In this document: positions 35,912-44,103 of the stretch, in pieces
How positions within the stretch are numbered: the first letter of the stretch is position 1
Layout: each line of letters opens with the position of its first letter
Assembly (NCBI GenBank): GCA_025963725.1
Contig: JAOQAE010000006.1
Span: 620,001 to 684,000 of the forward strand
Source of the DNA: Bacteroidota bacterium
GTDB taxonomy: Bacteria > Bacteroidota > Bacteroidia > 2-12-FULL-35-15
Direction: 5' to 3'
Length of the DNA stretch: 64,000 nt
Translations under genes and position numbers: made by a program
Notes under the pieces: model-generated
What the model saw: the letters and a program-made list of their open reading frames with translations, nothing else
What the model was told of the DNA's origin: nothing
Databases searched by the model: none

Positions 35912-38900
35912 TTATCTTCTTTTCTGGAATACCGATTCCATCTGGTATTTCTGCATCATATCGTTGTAACGCGCGGTGAACTCCTTGTTCAGCGCTGTTT
36001 GCTTGAACATGTCGGTGAAGTACACGAGGCGCTCGATGGTTTCCTGCGCGCGCTCCACATCGCTTCCGAACTCAGCACGCTCCTTGCCCCTGAATGAATA
36101 GAAGTAATCGATGTTCTTCGCGGCATTGTCAAACACCTTCTTCGCGATCGTATTTGCTTTTTCAAATGCATCGGCCTGGTAGTATCCGAGCACTATGGAG
36201 AACATTGTTCCATCGTAAGGCACATTGTATTCCGGCGTGATCGCCACACACTTATCAAGCACTTTCACCGCTTTGTCCTTTTTGCCTTCTCCCGCAAGGG
36301 CCGTTGCAAGGGCTCCCATGCGCTGGCGCATGTTCAGGGCACAGGACTGAAGGAATACGTTATCAAGGTACATATCCGGCTTATCCATTCCGCCCCACTG
36401 GAATTTTTTCTCATCCATGATGTTCTTATACATGATCTCCGTAGCGATCCTGGTTTCCTGCTGCGATTCCTGCTCGTTCTGCTTCACCGGTACAAGGCGG
36501 TATGCAAGTCCTTCGAGCTGCAGATAAGGCGCAAGGTTGAGGTATGAGCTTGCAGGCGCTGTAGCGGCGAAATAGATCGGGCGCTTCCAGTTGTTATGTG
36601 CAAGAATGTCGAGGATCATCAGGTCGTTCTTCTGAACCCAGCTGCCGGTGAGTGTCCAGTCGATGCTCTTCACGATCCGGCCGGCCAGCTCTTTCGGAAC
36701 AGTACCGTTATTTACAACCGTTGCGCTGTCAACAGGCACGCTCACATTCTTGGTAGGGAAATAATTGTAGAACGATCCCGAAGCCATCTCCAGCTTGTCT
36801 TCACGCCTTTCGCTTTTCGAGAATTCGATCAGGTCTTTCACAGGAATGTATCCCTGGATCTTCCGGTCGTGGAACAATACCACTTCCCTCACACCCTGGT
36901 GATACTGCTCTTTTGTAAAGGAGATCGGCAGCGGATCAGAATCGTATGCTTTGTGCACCAGCTGATCGATGCACCAGTCGGTATTGAGGAGCTCGAGACA
37001 AACCACGCGCACATCGGTGCGGATGCCTTCTACCTCCTGCGCATACCAGAGCGGGAATGTATCGTTATCGCCGTTGGTGAACAGGATTGCGTTCGGTGCG
37101 CAGGATTCGAGGTAATTCCTTGCAAAATCGCGTGCGATGTACCTTCCGGAGCGGTCGTGATCGTTCCACTCTTCTTTCGCCATAATTGCGGGAACGGCGA
37201 GCAGGCAGACAACCGAAGCTGTTACCGCGCTGGTTACCTGGTTAGCCTTGCGCTGCAGGAAATCGAAGATCGCAAGCACGCCGAGGCCGATCCAGATCGA
37301 ATAGGCGTAGAAGGACCCGGCGTATGCGTAATCACGCTCGCGTGGCTCAAACGGCTTCTGGTTCAGGTAAATTACGATGGCGATACCGGTGAGCAGGAAT
37401 AAGAATCCTACAACGGTCGCATTTTTATTGTCCTTTTTGAACTGGTACCAGATCCCGAGCAAGCCGAGGATAAATGGCAATCCGTACAATGCATTTTTTG
37501 CCTTGTTATTATCTGCGGAATCAGGAAGGCCCTCCTGCGGCCCGAGGCGGGCTTCATCAATGAAAGGTATTCCGGTGATCCAGTTCCCGTCGGTTGAATT
37601 TCCATATCCCTGGATGTCGTTCTGGCGGCCCACGAAATTCCAGAGGAAATAGCGTGAGTACATTTGTCCGACCTGGTACCTGAAGAAGAAGCCAAGGTTC
37701 TGTGAGAAGGTTGGCTTCGCGATCATGGTCTGCTCACCGGTCTGCGAATCCATCCCTGCAACTTTCTGGTATTTCGAAGGGTCAGTCCACTGCTTGTAGC
37801 CGGCTACGTGGTTCGACTGGCTGCTCCACATCCTTGGGAAGATGGTGCAGAATTTAGGGTCGTAATTGGCAATGGTGTTTTTCCTGTCGTCGATCACCAC
37901 GTATTTTCCCGTTTTCTCATCCTGTCCGTATACAGGATTTCCATCGAGGTAAGGGCGCTGCGGATCGTTCGGTGCGCAGAAATATTGTCCGTACAGCAAC
38001 GGCCACGTACCATACTGCTCGCGGTTAAGATAAGAGAGAAGGTTTACGGCATTCTCCGGGTTATTTTCATCCATAGGCGGGTTGGCCTGTGAACGGATCA
38101 CCAGCACGAGGAATGAAGAGTATCCGATGAGGATCACGGTAAAGCAGAGGATCACGGTATTGAGGACCGGCTTCACCTTTTTAGAGGTATAATGCAGCCC
38201 CCAAACGATCCCGCCAATAAGAAGGACGCCGTAAATAATAGTCCCGCTGTTGAAAGGCAGGCCCAACCCGTTCACAGCCTTAAGCTCGAACCATGCAGCC
38301 AGCTTCACGATCATCGGGATCACGCCTCCCTGGATCCCGCCAAGGATCGCGATGGAGACGATACCGGTGATGATAAACCCTTTGCGGGTAACGTTCTGGT
38401 ATTTTTTGAAATAATAGATATACACTACCGCCGGGATTACCAGCAAGTTCAGGAGGTGGACACCCACGGCAAGGCCGATAAGGTAAGCGATAAGGATGAG
38501 CCAGCGGTGCGAATGAGGATCTTCGGCTTCACGCTCCCAGCGGAGGATGGCCCAGAAAGAGATGGCGGTGAAAAAGCTGGACATTGCGTAAACCTCGCCT
38601 TCCACAGCGGAAAACCAGAATGAATCGCTGAATGTGTATGCAAGGGCACCAACAGCTCCGGCACCTAATACTGCGTACATTTTGCCCTGTGTGAGCTCGC
38701 CGGTTTTATCCATGATCTTACGGGCAAGGGCGGTGATGGTCCAGAAGAGGAAAAGAATGGTGAAGGCACTGCAGATGGCGGACATGGCGTTTACCATCAT
38801 TCCCACTTTGCTGGTATCGCCGAACGCGAAAAGGCTGAAAAAGCGGCCGATAAGGAGGAACAGAGGAGCTCCGGGAGGGTGCCCAACCTCCAGCTTGTAT

Positions 38901-39037
38901 GCACAGGCAATGTACTCGCCGCAATCCCAGAAAGATGCGGTTGATTCGATGGTGCTCAGGTATGTAAAGGATGCAATGAGGAAAACAAGCCAGCCTGTTA
39001 TGTTGTTGAGGCGCTGATAATTGGCGGTACTATTCAT
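35912..39037 (-). CDS. DUF2723/GT117 family membrane protein (putative O-mannosyltransferase)
   Basis: 1041 residues. The N-terminal half is a polytopic GT-C-like membrane domain beginning with the family hallmark STIESTASFWDCGEYIACAY, then GHPPGAPLFLLIGR and AVEGEVYAMSSFFTA. The acidic residues DCGE are candidates for the catalytic site. The C-terminal half is soluble, with NGDNDTFPLWYAQEVEGIR and TPR-like helices near 930-1000. Family members include eukaryotic TMEM260, a protein O-mannosyltransferase; in Bacteroidota a role in glycosylating exported proteins is plausible. Transcribed leftward, away from tRNA-Gln. Confidence 0.9.
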   Translation of the reverse strand: MNSTANYQRLNNITGWLVFLIASFTYLSTIESTASFWDCGEYIACAYKLEVGHPPGAPLFLLIGRFFSLFAFGDTSKVGMMVNAMSAICSAFTILFLFWTITALARKIMDKTGELTQGKMYAVLGAGAVGALAYTFSDSFWFSAVEGEVYAMSSFFTAISFWAILRWEREAEDPHSHRWLILIAYLIGLAVGVHLLNLLVIPAVVYIYYFKKYQNVTRKGFIITGIVSIAILGGIQGGVIPMIVKLAAWFELKAVNGLGLPFNSGTIIYGVLLIGGIVWGLHYTSKKVKPVLNTVILCFTVILIGYSSFLVLVIRSQANPPMDENNPENAVNLLSYLNREQYGTWPLLYGQYFCAPNDPQRPYLDGNPVYGQDEKTGKYVVIDDRKNTIANYDPKFCTIFPRMWSSQSNHVAGYKQWTDPSKYQKVAGMDSQTGEQTMIAKPTFSQNLGFFFRYQVGQMYSRYFLWNFVGRQNDIQGYGNSTDGNWITGIPFIDEARLGPQEGLPDSADNNKAKNALYGLPFILGLLGIWYQFKKDNKNATVVGFLFLLTGIAIVIYLNQKPFEPRERDYAYAGSFYAYSIWIGLGVLAIFDFLQRKANQVTSAVTASVVCLLAVPAIMAKEEWNDHDRSGRYIARDFARNYLESCAPNAILFTNGDNDTFPLWYAQEVEGIRTDVRVVCLELLNTDWCIDQLVHKAYDSDPLPISFTKEQYHQGVREVVLFHDRKIQGYIPVKDLIEFSKSERREDKLEMASGSFYNYFPTKNVSVPVDSATVVNNGTVPKELAGRIVKSIDWTLTGSWVQKNDLMILDILAHNNWKRPIYFAATAPASSYLNLAPYLQLEGLAYRLVPVKQNEQESQQETRIATEIMYKNIMDEKKFQWGGMDKPDMYLDNVFLQSCALNMRQRMGALATALAGEGKKDKAVKVLDKCVAITPEYNVPYDGTMFSIVLGYYQADAFEKANTIAKKVFDNAAKNIDYFYSFRGKERAEFGSDVERAQETIERLVYFTDMFKQTALNKEFTARYNDMMQKYQMESVFQKRR

Positions 39038-39134
39038 ATCCGGGATATTTGTTTTATTATTTAATGACGTTTGCGAAGTTAGAAAATTAATTGAACCCGA
39101 AGACGTTAAAAAATTACAAGTTTTGCCAAAAAGT

Positions 39135-39164
39135 TTTGTGTATCAGGATAATTTCCTATTTTTG
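39135..39164 (+). promoter_or_regulatory. Promoter of tRNA-Gln
   Basis: TTTG at 39135-39138, 18-bp spacer, TATTTTTG at 39157-39164: both elements fit the Bacteroidota consensus perfectly, 18 bp before the tRNA. Confidence 0.75.
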
Positions 39165-39182
39165 CAACCCAATAATCAAAAC

Positions 39183-39255
39183 TGTCCGATGGTGTAACTG
39201 GCAACACAACTGATTTTGGTTCAGTAGAGTCTAGGTTCGAGCCCTAGTCGGACAA
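39183..39255 (+). tRNA. tRNA-Gln (anticodon UUG)
   Basis: Acceptor stem TGTCCGA/TCGGACA, anticodon stem ACTGA/TCAGT around the loop TTTTGGT giving anticodon TTG, and a T-arm CTAGGTTCGAGCCCTAG. CCA is not encoded. A terminator follows directly. Its last 17 bases are duplicated at 39333-39349. Confidence 0.95.
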
Positions 39256-39256
39256 C

Positions 39257-39287
39257 AAAAAGCTTCCACGAAAGTGGAGGCTTTTTT
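39257..39287 (+). terminator. Terminator of tRNA-Gln
   Basis: AAAAAGCTTCCAC, GAAA loop, GTGGAGGCTTTTTT: 13-bp stem with one G-U pair and a T-tail. An almost identical hairpin recurs at 39351-39381. Confidence 0.85.
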
Positions 39288-39332
39288 GTTTGTGATCATT
39301 CGCGAGAAGTTTACCCTGAGCGAAGTCGAAGG

Positions 39333-39387
39333 GAGCCCTAGTCGGACAACAAAAAGCCTTCACGAAAGTGGAGGCTTTTTTGTTTGT
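39333..39387 (+). repeat. Duplicated tRNA-Gln 3' end plus terminator (candidate att site)
   Basis: 55 bp matching 39239-39293 at 53 positions: the last 17 bases of the tRNA (GAGCCCTAGTCGGACAA) and the whole terminator, 94 bp downstream. The 39 bp between the copies contain a CCTGAGCGAAGTCGAAGG phrase of the REP-like type. Such a partial tRNA duplicate is the usual trace of an element integrated at a tRNA gene. The rest of 39388-39640 is AT-rich, with no gene that I can support. Confidence 0.8.
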
Positions 39388-39640
39388 ATATGTAAGTGGA
39401 CTACTTATGCGTTCGCGAGGAAGGCGGATCTCAATTGGAACTTCTATTTATCATTAATTGTCATGGTTAATTCGAACAATAGCTTTTCTATATTAATAAT
39501 GGTTGTTTCAACTTTATTCATTTGCTTTTAGGAATCGTTCAAATTTCAATTTTACTTAATTTGTTCAATTAGCAGTCTAAAGGGAATTTGGACTTAACTG
39601 TACATCAACGGAATAATTTTTTGTAAAAATATTTGCATTT

Positions 39641-39659
39641 AATCGGATAATTTCCGATT
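39641..39659 (+). promoter_or_regulatory. Palindromic operator before the AbiE genes
   Basis: AATCGGA and TCCGATT, a perfect 7-bp inverted repeat with a 5-bp centre, just 5 bp before the AbiEi ATG. A near-consensus -7 box (AATATTTG at 39628-39635) lies directly upstream. AbiEi proteins are known to repress their own operon by binding inverted repeats, so this is a likely autoregulatory site. Confidence 0.6.
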
Positions 39660-39664
39660 TTTAC

Positions 39665-40318
39665 ATGAAAATATTACAAATGGAGTTCCGGAAATTAGTA
39701 AAGGATTTTGGAGATGCCCCATTTTCCCGGCACCTGATCCTCGAGATGCTCAAGGATTATAAGCGTCCGAATGATAAAATAAGTGAATTGATAAAGAGTG
39801 GAGAACTGATTTCCATCAGAAGAGGATTGTACATGCCTTCACCCGGAAATGATCAGCCGGTGCCCGAACCCTTTCTAATTGCCAACCATCTGCTTGGACC
39901 AAGCTACGTATCACTGGAAGCTGCATTATCTTATTGGGGATTGATACCCGAACGCGTATATGAGATCACTTCTGCGACACTTAAACCTTCCAGGAATTAC
40001 AACACCCCTGTTGGCCGGTTCAGCTATCAGCACCTGCCTTCACCTTATTATTCCTTCGGAATAGAAAGCCTTTCATTGGCTCCTAAACAAACGGCTTTAA
40101 TTGCTTCACGCGAAAAAGCTGTTTGTGATAAAGTGATCCTCACCTCGGGAATTAATCTCCGAAGTACACGACAAACAAAAACCCTCCTACTGGAAGATCT
40201 CCGGATGGATGAAAGCATCCTGCAAACATTAGATACATCTGTCATGCATTCGTGGCTGAACGATGCGCCTAAAAAAAGCAGTCTTGCTGTGCTTATTAAA
40301 ACATTGAATGAACTATGA
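39665..40318 (+). CDS. AbiEi-family antitoxin/transcriptional regulator
   Basis: 217 residues. The N-terminal winged helix is at about 15-60 (DKISELIKSGELISIRRGLYM), followed by the AbiEi body with LGPSYVSLEAALSYWGLIPE and ASREKAVCDKVIL. In type IV toxin-antitoxin systems this protein counteracts the nucleotidyltransferase toxin and represses the operon. The TGA overlaps the ATG of the partner gene by 4 bp (ATGA). An ATG six codons downstream is an alternative start. The base composition is more AT-rich than the housekeeping genes around it, suggesting transfer. Confidence 0.85.
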   Translation: MKILQMEFRKLVKDFGDAPFSRHLILEMLKDYKRPNDKISELIKSGELISIRRGLYMPSPGNDQPVPEPFLIANHLLGPSYVSLEAALSYWGLIPERVYEITSATLKPSRNYNTPVGRFSYQHLPSPYYSFGIESLSLAPKQTALIASREKAVCDKVILTSGINLRSTRQTKTLLLEDLRMDESILQTLDTSVMHSWLNDAPKKSSLAVLIKTLNEL

Positions 40319-41166
40319 TCAAAGAATGGATAGCAGAATATAAGCCAAAGAACGAGGAGGAAACATTAGCTGCCCTGCGTGAAATTATGCAGGAAATAGC
40401 CCTGGCAGGATTATCGCGAACCGACTTTTTTGAAAAGGCGGCTTTTTATGGAGGTACTGCGCTCCGGATCTTTTACGGACTTGACCGTTTTTCAGAAGAC
40501 CTGGATTTTTCGTTACTGGCACCGGATCCTGGCTTTTCTTTAGAGCCCTACTTTTCTTCGATCGTATCAGAATTCGAGGCGCTTGGAATCACTGTGAGCA
40601 TCAAGGAAAAAGATAAGAAAGTACAATCGAATGTTGAGTCGGCTTTTCTGAAATCAGAAACTGTATGGAAGGAGTTAGTGCTGGAGGATATTGTTAAACA
40701 GGCAGGCGTACGCTCAGCCAAGCATATAAAAATCAAAATAGAAGTGGACCGAAAGCCTCCGCAAGGTTTTGAAACGGAAGAAAAACTGTTGCTGCGGCCC
40801 TTCTCTTTTTATGTGAAGTGTTTCACACAGCCAAGCTTGTTTGCGGGAAAAATGCATGCGCTTTTATTCAGGAAATGGCAAAACAGGGTAAAAGGGCGCG
40901 ACTGGTATGACCTGGAATGGTATATCAAAAAAGGCATTCCTGTAGATGTCGGCCATTTTTTACTCAGGGCCAAAGATACGGGAGACTGGAAGGAGGATAA
41001 TATCGTTGCGGAGCAGGTCACGGGATTGCTCCGGAACAAGATCAACACAGTTTCGTTCGACAATATAAAAGAGGATGTTGTTCGCTTTATAAAAGACGAT
41101 AAAGCTCTGAAAATATGGTCTCCTGCCTATTTCAATGACCTGATCGAAAAACTCAGATTTGCATAA
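40315..41166 (+). CDS. AbiEii-family nucleotidyltransferase toxin
   Basis: 283 residues. The nucleotidyltransferase core FYGGTALRIFYGLDRFSEDLDFSLL holds the Gly-Gly pair and the catalytic Asp residues (DLDFS). A second signature, LFAGKMHALLFRKWQNRVKGRDWYDL, is the AbiEii motif with Lys and Asp expected in the active site. Relatives transfer nucleotides to tRNA 3' ends and arrest growth, giving phage abortive infection. All motifs look intact, so the toxin is probably functional. Coupled to the antitoxin gene; a leftward-facing terminator hairpin follows at 41165-41192. Confidence 0.88.
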   Translation: MIKEWIAEYKPKNEEETLAALREIMQEIALAGLSRTDFFEKAAFYGGTALRIFYGLDRFSEDLDFSLLAPDPGFSLEPYFSSIVSEFEALGITVSIKEKDKKVQSNVESAFLKSETVWKELVLEDIVKQAGVRSAKHIKIKIEVDRKPPQGFETEEKLLLRPFSFYVKCFTQPSLFAGKMHALLFRKWQNRVKGRDWYDLEWYIKKGIPVDVGHFLLRAKDTGDWKEDNIVAEQVTGLLRNKINTVSFDNIKEDVVRFIKDDKALKIWSPAYFNDLIEKLRFA

Positions 41167-41192
41167 AAAAAGCCTCCACCTACGTGAAGGCT
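41165..41192 (-). terminator. Terminator of the leftward 41218 gene
   Basis: On the minus strand AGCCTTCAC, GTAG loop, GTGGAGGCT then seven T. The stem arms are identical to those of the hairpin at 39351-39381 on the opposite strand. Confidence 0.75.
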
Positions 41193-41217
41193 GACTATAT
41201 ATATTATGAAGCAGTGA

Positions 41218-41487
41218 TCAATTCACCCCATTCTGATCATTCCCTAAAAGAATGCTGAGATCCATATTACGGGTATACAGGTCGAGCCGCTGATGATCCT
41301 CCAGCACTTTAATGTCTTCGATCTTATTATAGGCAATGGAATAATACAGCTCTATATATTCCCCGTCGAGCGCATAGAGGGAAATATCGTAATTGGTTGT
41401 TGCCACTGCTGCTATGAGCTCTCCCCTGCTGCAAAGCAGGTATGCTTTTTCCTCTATGGGAAGCATATTATAATATGGATTGTTCAT
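41218..41487 (-). CDS. Small cytoplasmic protein, unknown
   Basis: 89 residues (MNNPYYNMLPIEEKAYLLC...). Start at 41487 is favoured because a strong Shine-Dalgarno GAGGAGG lies 8 bp upstream of it; an ATG at 41493 is only 2 bp from that site. Predicted beta strands with HQRLDLYTRNMDLSILLGN at the end. No family recognised. It follows the receiver-only regulator gene on the same strand after a 30-bp gap carrying a 17-bp tandem repeat, so it may be an accessory to that regulator. Confidence 0.65.
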   Translation of the reverse strand: MNNPYYNMLPIEEKAYLLCSRGELIAAVATTNYDISLYALDGEYIELYYSIAYNKIEDIKVLEDHQRLDLYTRNMDLSILLGNDQNGVN

Positions 41488-41502
41488 TTTCATGTCCTCC
41501 TC

Positions 41503-41536
41503 AGTATTTAAGGTTCACTAGTATTTAAGGTTCACT
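41503..41536. repeat. Perfect 17-bp tandem duplication at a stop codon
   Basis: AGTATTTAAGGTTCACT occurs twice in direct succession, spanning the last codons of the response-regulator gene and the gap after it. Confidence 0.95.
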
Positions 41537-41973
41537 GCCTGCGTTGCACCCACCGGCTGGCTGTACATCGGTGCTGCAAACTCTGCGGTATGCTCTTCAA
41601 GCAGCTGCCTGATGGTGTTCACAGTTTCGCCGAAAGCGATCGGCTTTCTCACAAATTGCTTGGCTCCAAGGCCCATCACTTCCACCTTATCGCAGGTGCT
41701 CAGGAATGAAGAATAGATCACTACAGGAATATCGCGGAAGCGGTTCGATGCTTTCAGCTCCTGGAGGAACTCCACACCATTCATGCGTGGCATATTAAGG
41801 TCAAGGAGAATAATATCGGGTGTTCTTACGATCAGCTGATCGATGGCATCGATTCCATCCTTGGCTGTATATAAGCAGATGGAGCTATCCACCAGCTTTA
41901 AGGCTTCTTCAAAAAATCGCTGATCATCCAGATCATCGTCTACAAGCAGAATTGATTTGATACAAGTTTTCAT
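41518..41973 (-). CDS. Receiver-only response regulator
   Basis: 151 residues, one REC domain: acidic pocket LLVDDDLDDQ, phosphoacceptor D58 in DIILLDLNMP, switch residue in VVIYSSFLS and the lysine in FVRKPIAFGE. No output domain, as in CheY-like relays or the Rcp1-type partners of phytochrome-like kinases. Different from the two other REC-only proteins at 44815 and 48134. Transcribed away from the 42289 gene. Confidence 0.9.
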   Translation of the reverse strand: MKTCIKSILLVDDDLDDQRFFEEALKLVDSSICLYTAKDGIDAIDQLIVRTPDIILLDLNMPRMNGVEFLQELKASNRFRDIPVVIYSSFLSTCDKVEVMGLGAKQFVRKPIAFGETVNTIRQLLEEHTAEFAAPMYSQPVGATQAVNLKY

Positions 41974-42183
41974 AGGTCGTTTAGTTTTATAAGGCTAAAA
42001 TTATTATGGTGCCGCTCGTTTTTTAGCATTTTTCGGTGAGCACCGCTTTATTATCGCCGGGAATCGCTTTTTCTCTATCGGGATGCTTTCTGAGCATCTG
42101 CAACGGTTTCAGCTCCCTTCTCCTCCTCGTTTAAAAGTTTATGCCAAGTGTTGGGAGCCCCAAAATTCAGCGACCGGGGAATT

Positions 42184-42209
42184 TTACAAATTCCGCCAAA
42201 ATCTTACAT
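42184..42209 (+). promoter_or_regulatory. Shared 26-bp upstream element, copy 1
   Basis: Begins TTACAAA and ends AAAATCTTACAT. It matches copy 2 (48023-48048) at 20 and copy 3 (50795-50820, minus) at 21 of 26 positions without gaps. 48 bp separate it from the TATGTTTG box. Confidence 0.6.
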
Positions 42210-42257
42210 CTGTGATCCCCGCAATGAAATGGGCTGGCATAGCGCCTCAAACCGGGA

Positions 42258-42265
42258 TATGTTTG
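42258..42265 (+). promoter_or_regulatory. -7 promoter box of the 42289 operon
   Basis: TATGTTTG, perfect TAnnTTTG, 23 bp before the ATG at 42289. Confidence 0.55.
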
Positions 42266-42288
42266 TTGCGGATTTAAAACTAACCCCC

Positions 42289-43560
42289 ATGAAAGCACCC
42301 TTAAACAAAATCATCATCAGCATCCTTGCCAGCTTCGCCTTATGCATGAATGCAAACGCCATCTCCGATGCCCTTAAAGTAAAGATCAGCAGCGGCAGCA
42401 CCACCGATGAAACCGTGATCCGCTTCCTGCCCACAGCAAGCACCGGCTTCGACGGCAGCTATGATGCTTACAAGCTGTTCAGCACCAGCCCAACCGTTCC
42501 GGCTATCTACACCCGCCTGGATTCGGTTACTGAATTGTCCATCAACGCATTGCCTTCTTTTACCGCACAGAACAATGTACCATTATATACCCATATCAAG
42601 GTTGCAGGCAACTATACCTTACAGTCGATAGAGCTGGGAACGGGATTCCAGCCCAATATCGAGATCACGCTGGAAGACCTTGAAACAGGCATGCTGTACA
42701 GCTTCAGGAACGGACAATCGGTTACCCTGCCGATGACTGTGAATACTGTGGCTTCCCATAACCGCTTTGTGGTGCATGTTTCCCCACCTATGACGGTGAC
42801 TGTTTCGGATGCCACCTGTCATGGATCGGGCACCGGGAGCGTGATCGTATCTAAACCGGGCAACAGCAGCTGGAACTGCCAGCTGAAAGATGCAGCCGGC
42901 ACTCTTGTGAATGCCGTTTCTGGGATCAATGAATCCGTTCAGATCGATAACCTGTTTGCAGGCAGCTACACTATTTATACGTCGAGCAGCAGCAGCCTGC
43001 CCGATTCGGCAGCGATCATGATCAGCGAGCCTGCCGCAGCCGCTGTGCTTTCCGCTTCTTTTACAACCAGCGGGGATACTGTTCTTCTGTCGCAGGCTAC
43101 TATCCAATTCACCAATACCAGCACCAGCGCTGTTTATTACAGCTGGGATTTCGGGGATGGCATCGGCACCGACAGTGTTTCGCCTTTTCACCAGTACACA
43201 TCCAGCGGCGTATTTACAGTAAGCCTTGTTGTGGCTGATTCGGCAGGCAACAGCACCTCTTACTCGAAGATCATTACCGTAACCAATGATCTTACCACCG
43301 GGATAGCCGATCTGGATCAGGCAGCTACCACACAGGCATACCAGTACGACGGCGCACTGCAGATCCGCCTTCGCTCCGTAAGTGCGGCAGGCATGACAGT
43401 GGAAGTATACAACAGCCTCGGGCAATCCATTGCAGCCTTTTCGGCAGGCAATTCCACAAGCCTTTCAGAATCGGTATACCTGCCTTCTTCCGGAACCTAC
43501 ATTGTACGTTCATTCATTAACAATAAAGTAAGCTCACAACAAATCTCTTTTATTAAATAA
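42289..43560 (+). CDS. Secreted PKD-domain protein with T9SS-type C-terminus
   Basis: 423 residues. Signal peptide MKAPLNKIIISILASFALCM with cleavage near NANA. The N-terminal 170 residues resemble a beta-rich domain of Bacteroidota surface proteins. Around residues 260-330 is a PKD domain (IQFTNTSTSAVYYSWDFGDG, FHQYTSSGVFTVSL). The last 75 residues (ALQIRLRSVSAAGMTVEVYN to VSSQQISFIK) form a T9SS sorting-like domain. The ATG at 42289 is chosen for the signal peptide; codons upstream cover the promoter. First gene of a three-gene run with 43577 and 44104. Confidence 0.85.
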   Translation: MKAPLNKIIISILASFALCMNANAISDALKVKISSGSTTDETVIRFLPTASTGFDGSYDAYKLFSTSPTVPAIYTRLDSVTELSINALPSFTAQNNVPLYTHIKVAGNYTLQSIELGTGFQPNIEITLEDLETGMLYSFRNGQSVTLPMTVNTVASHNRFVVHVSPPMTVTVSDATCHGSGTGSVIVSKPGNSSWNCQLKDAAGTLVNAVSGINESVQIDNLFAGSYTIYTSSSSSLPDSAAIMISEPAAAAVLSASFTTSGDTVLLSQATIQFTNTSTSAVYYSWDFGDGIGTDSVSPFHQYTSSGVFTVSLVVADSAGNSTSYSKIITVTNDLTTGIADLDQAATTQAYQYDGALQIRLRSVSAAGMTVEVYNSLGQSIAAFSAGNSTSLSESVYLPSSGTYIVRSFINNKVSSQQISFIK

Positions 43561-43576
43561 TATAACACTCATTCAA

Positions 43577-44086
43577 ATGAAGATCAAAACAACCACACTC
43601 GATAAGATCGCCGCACTGCTGTTCTTTGCCCTGCTCACTGTAGCAACGCTGTGCCTGGGCATTAACAACAAGGGCAGCCATACACTTTTCCTTCACAAAG
43701 AGTCCGCTCCGACCTCACCGTACGAGCTCATTTCCTTCAGCGCGCAGCAAAAGGACAATAACAAATACCTTAACTGGAGCATGACGAGCAGCCACGATAA
43801 TTTTTATTTCGCGCTGGAAAGATCCGTTGACGGGGAGCATTTCCTGGTGGTAGACCTAAAAAGAGGCGCTTCTTCACCCATCCAGGGACAGGAACTCCGC
43901 TATTCCTTTATCGACAGGGAACAGGTTACCGGCGAAAAGATCTATTACAGGCTCAGGCTGCTGGAGATCCAGGCAACGGACATGGCCAACAAAAAGGCGA
44001 TCCTCTCGGAAGAGGATATGTTCCAGAACAACCCGATGGCAGCCATCACTCTTACGAACAAGCAAACCACGATCAATAATAACTAA
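43577..44086 (+). CDS. Exported/anchored protein with a LERSxDG module
   Basis: 169 residues. A single hydrophobic segment near 12-29 (IAALLFFALLTVATLCLGI) acts as signal peptide or anchor. Residues about 50-140 form a fibronectin-like beta module, with NFYFALERSVDGEHFLVVDL being the usual phrase of T9SS-cargo linker domains in Bacteroidota. No sorting domain is present. It follows the PKD protein by 16 bp and precedes the next gene by 17 bp, so the three form one transcript. Function unknown. Confidence 0.75.
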   Translation: MKIKTTTLDKIAALLFFALLTVATLCLGINNKGSHTLFLHKESAPTSPYELISFSAQQKDNNKYLNWSMTSSHDNFYFALERSVDGEHFLVVDLKRGASSPIQGQELRYSFIDREQVTGEKIYYRLRLLEIQATDMANKKAILSEEDMFQNNPMAAITLTNKQTTINNN

Positions 44087-44103
44087 CATAAAAAAAAGAA
44101 ACC

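Larger units (their letters stand above)
41974..42288. other. Divergent intergenic region with shared upstream element
   Basis: 315 bp without a supportable gene. It contains the 26-bp element at 42184-42209 and the TATGTTTG -7 box at 42258-42265 for the rightward gene. Confidence 0.6.

Noticed and set aside
39274-39531. An 85-codon plus-strand frame after tRNA-Gln
   Set aside because: It runs through the terminator, the REP-like phrase and the duplicated tRNA end; the product is repeat-derived.
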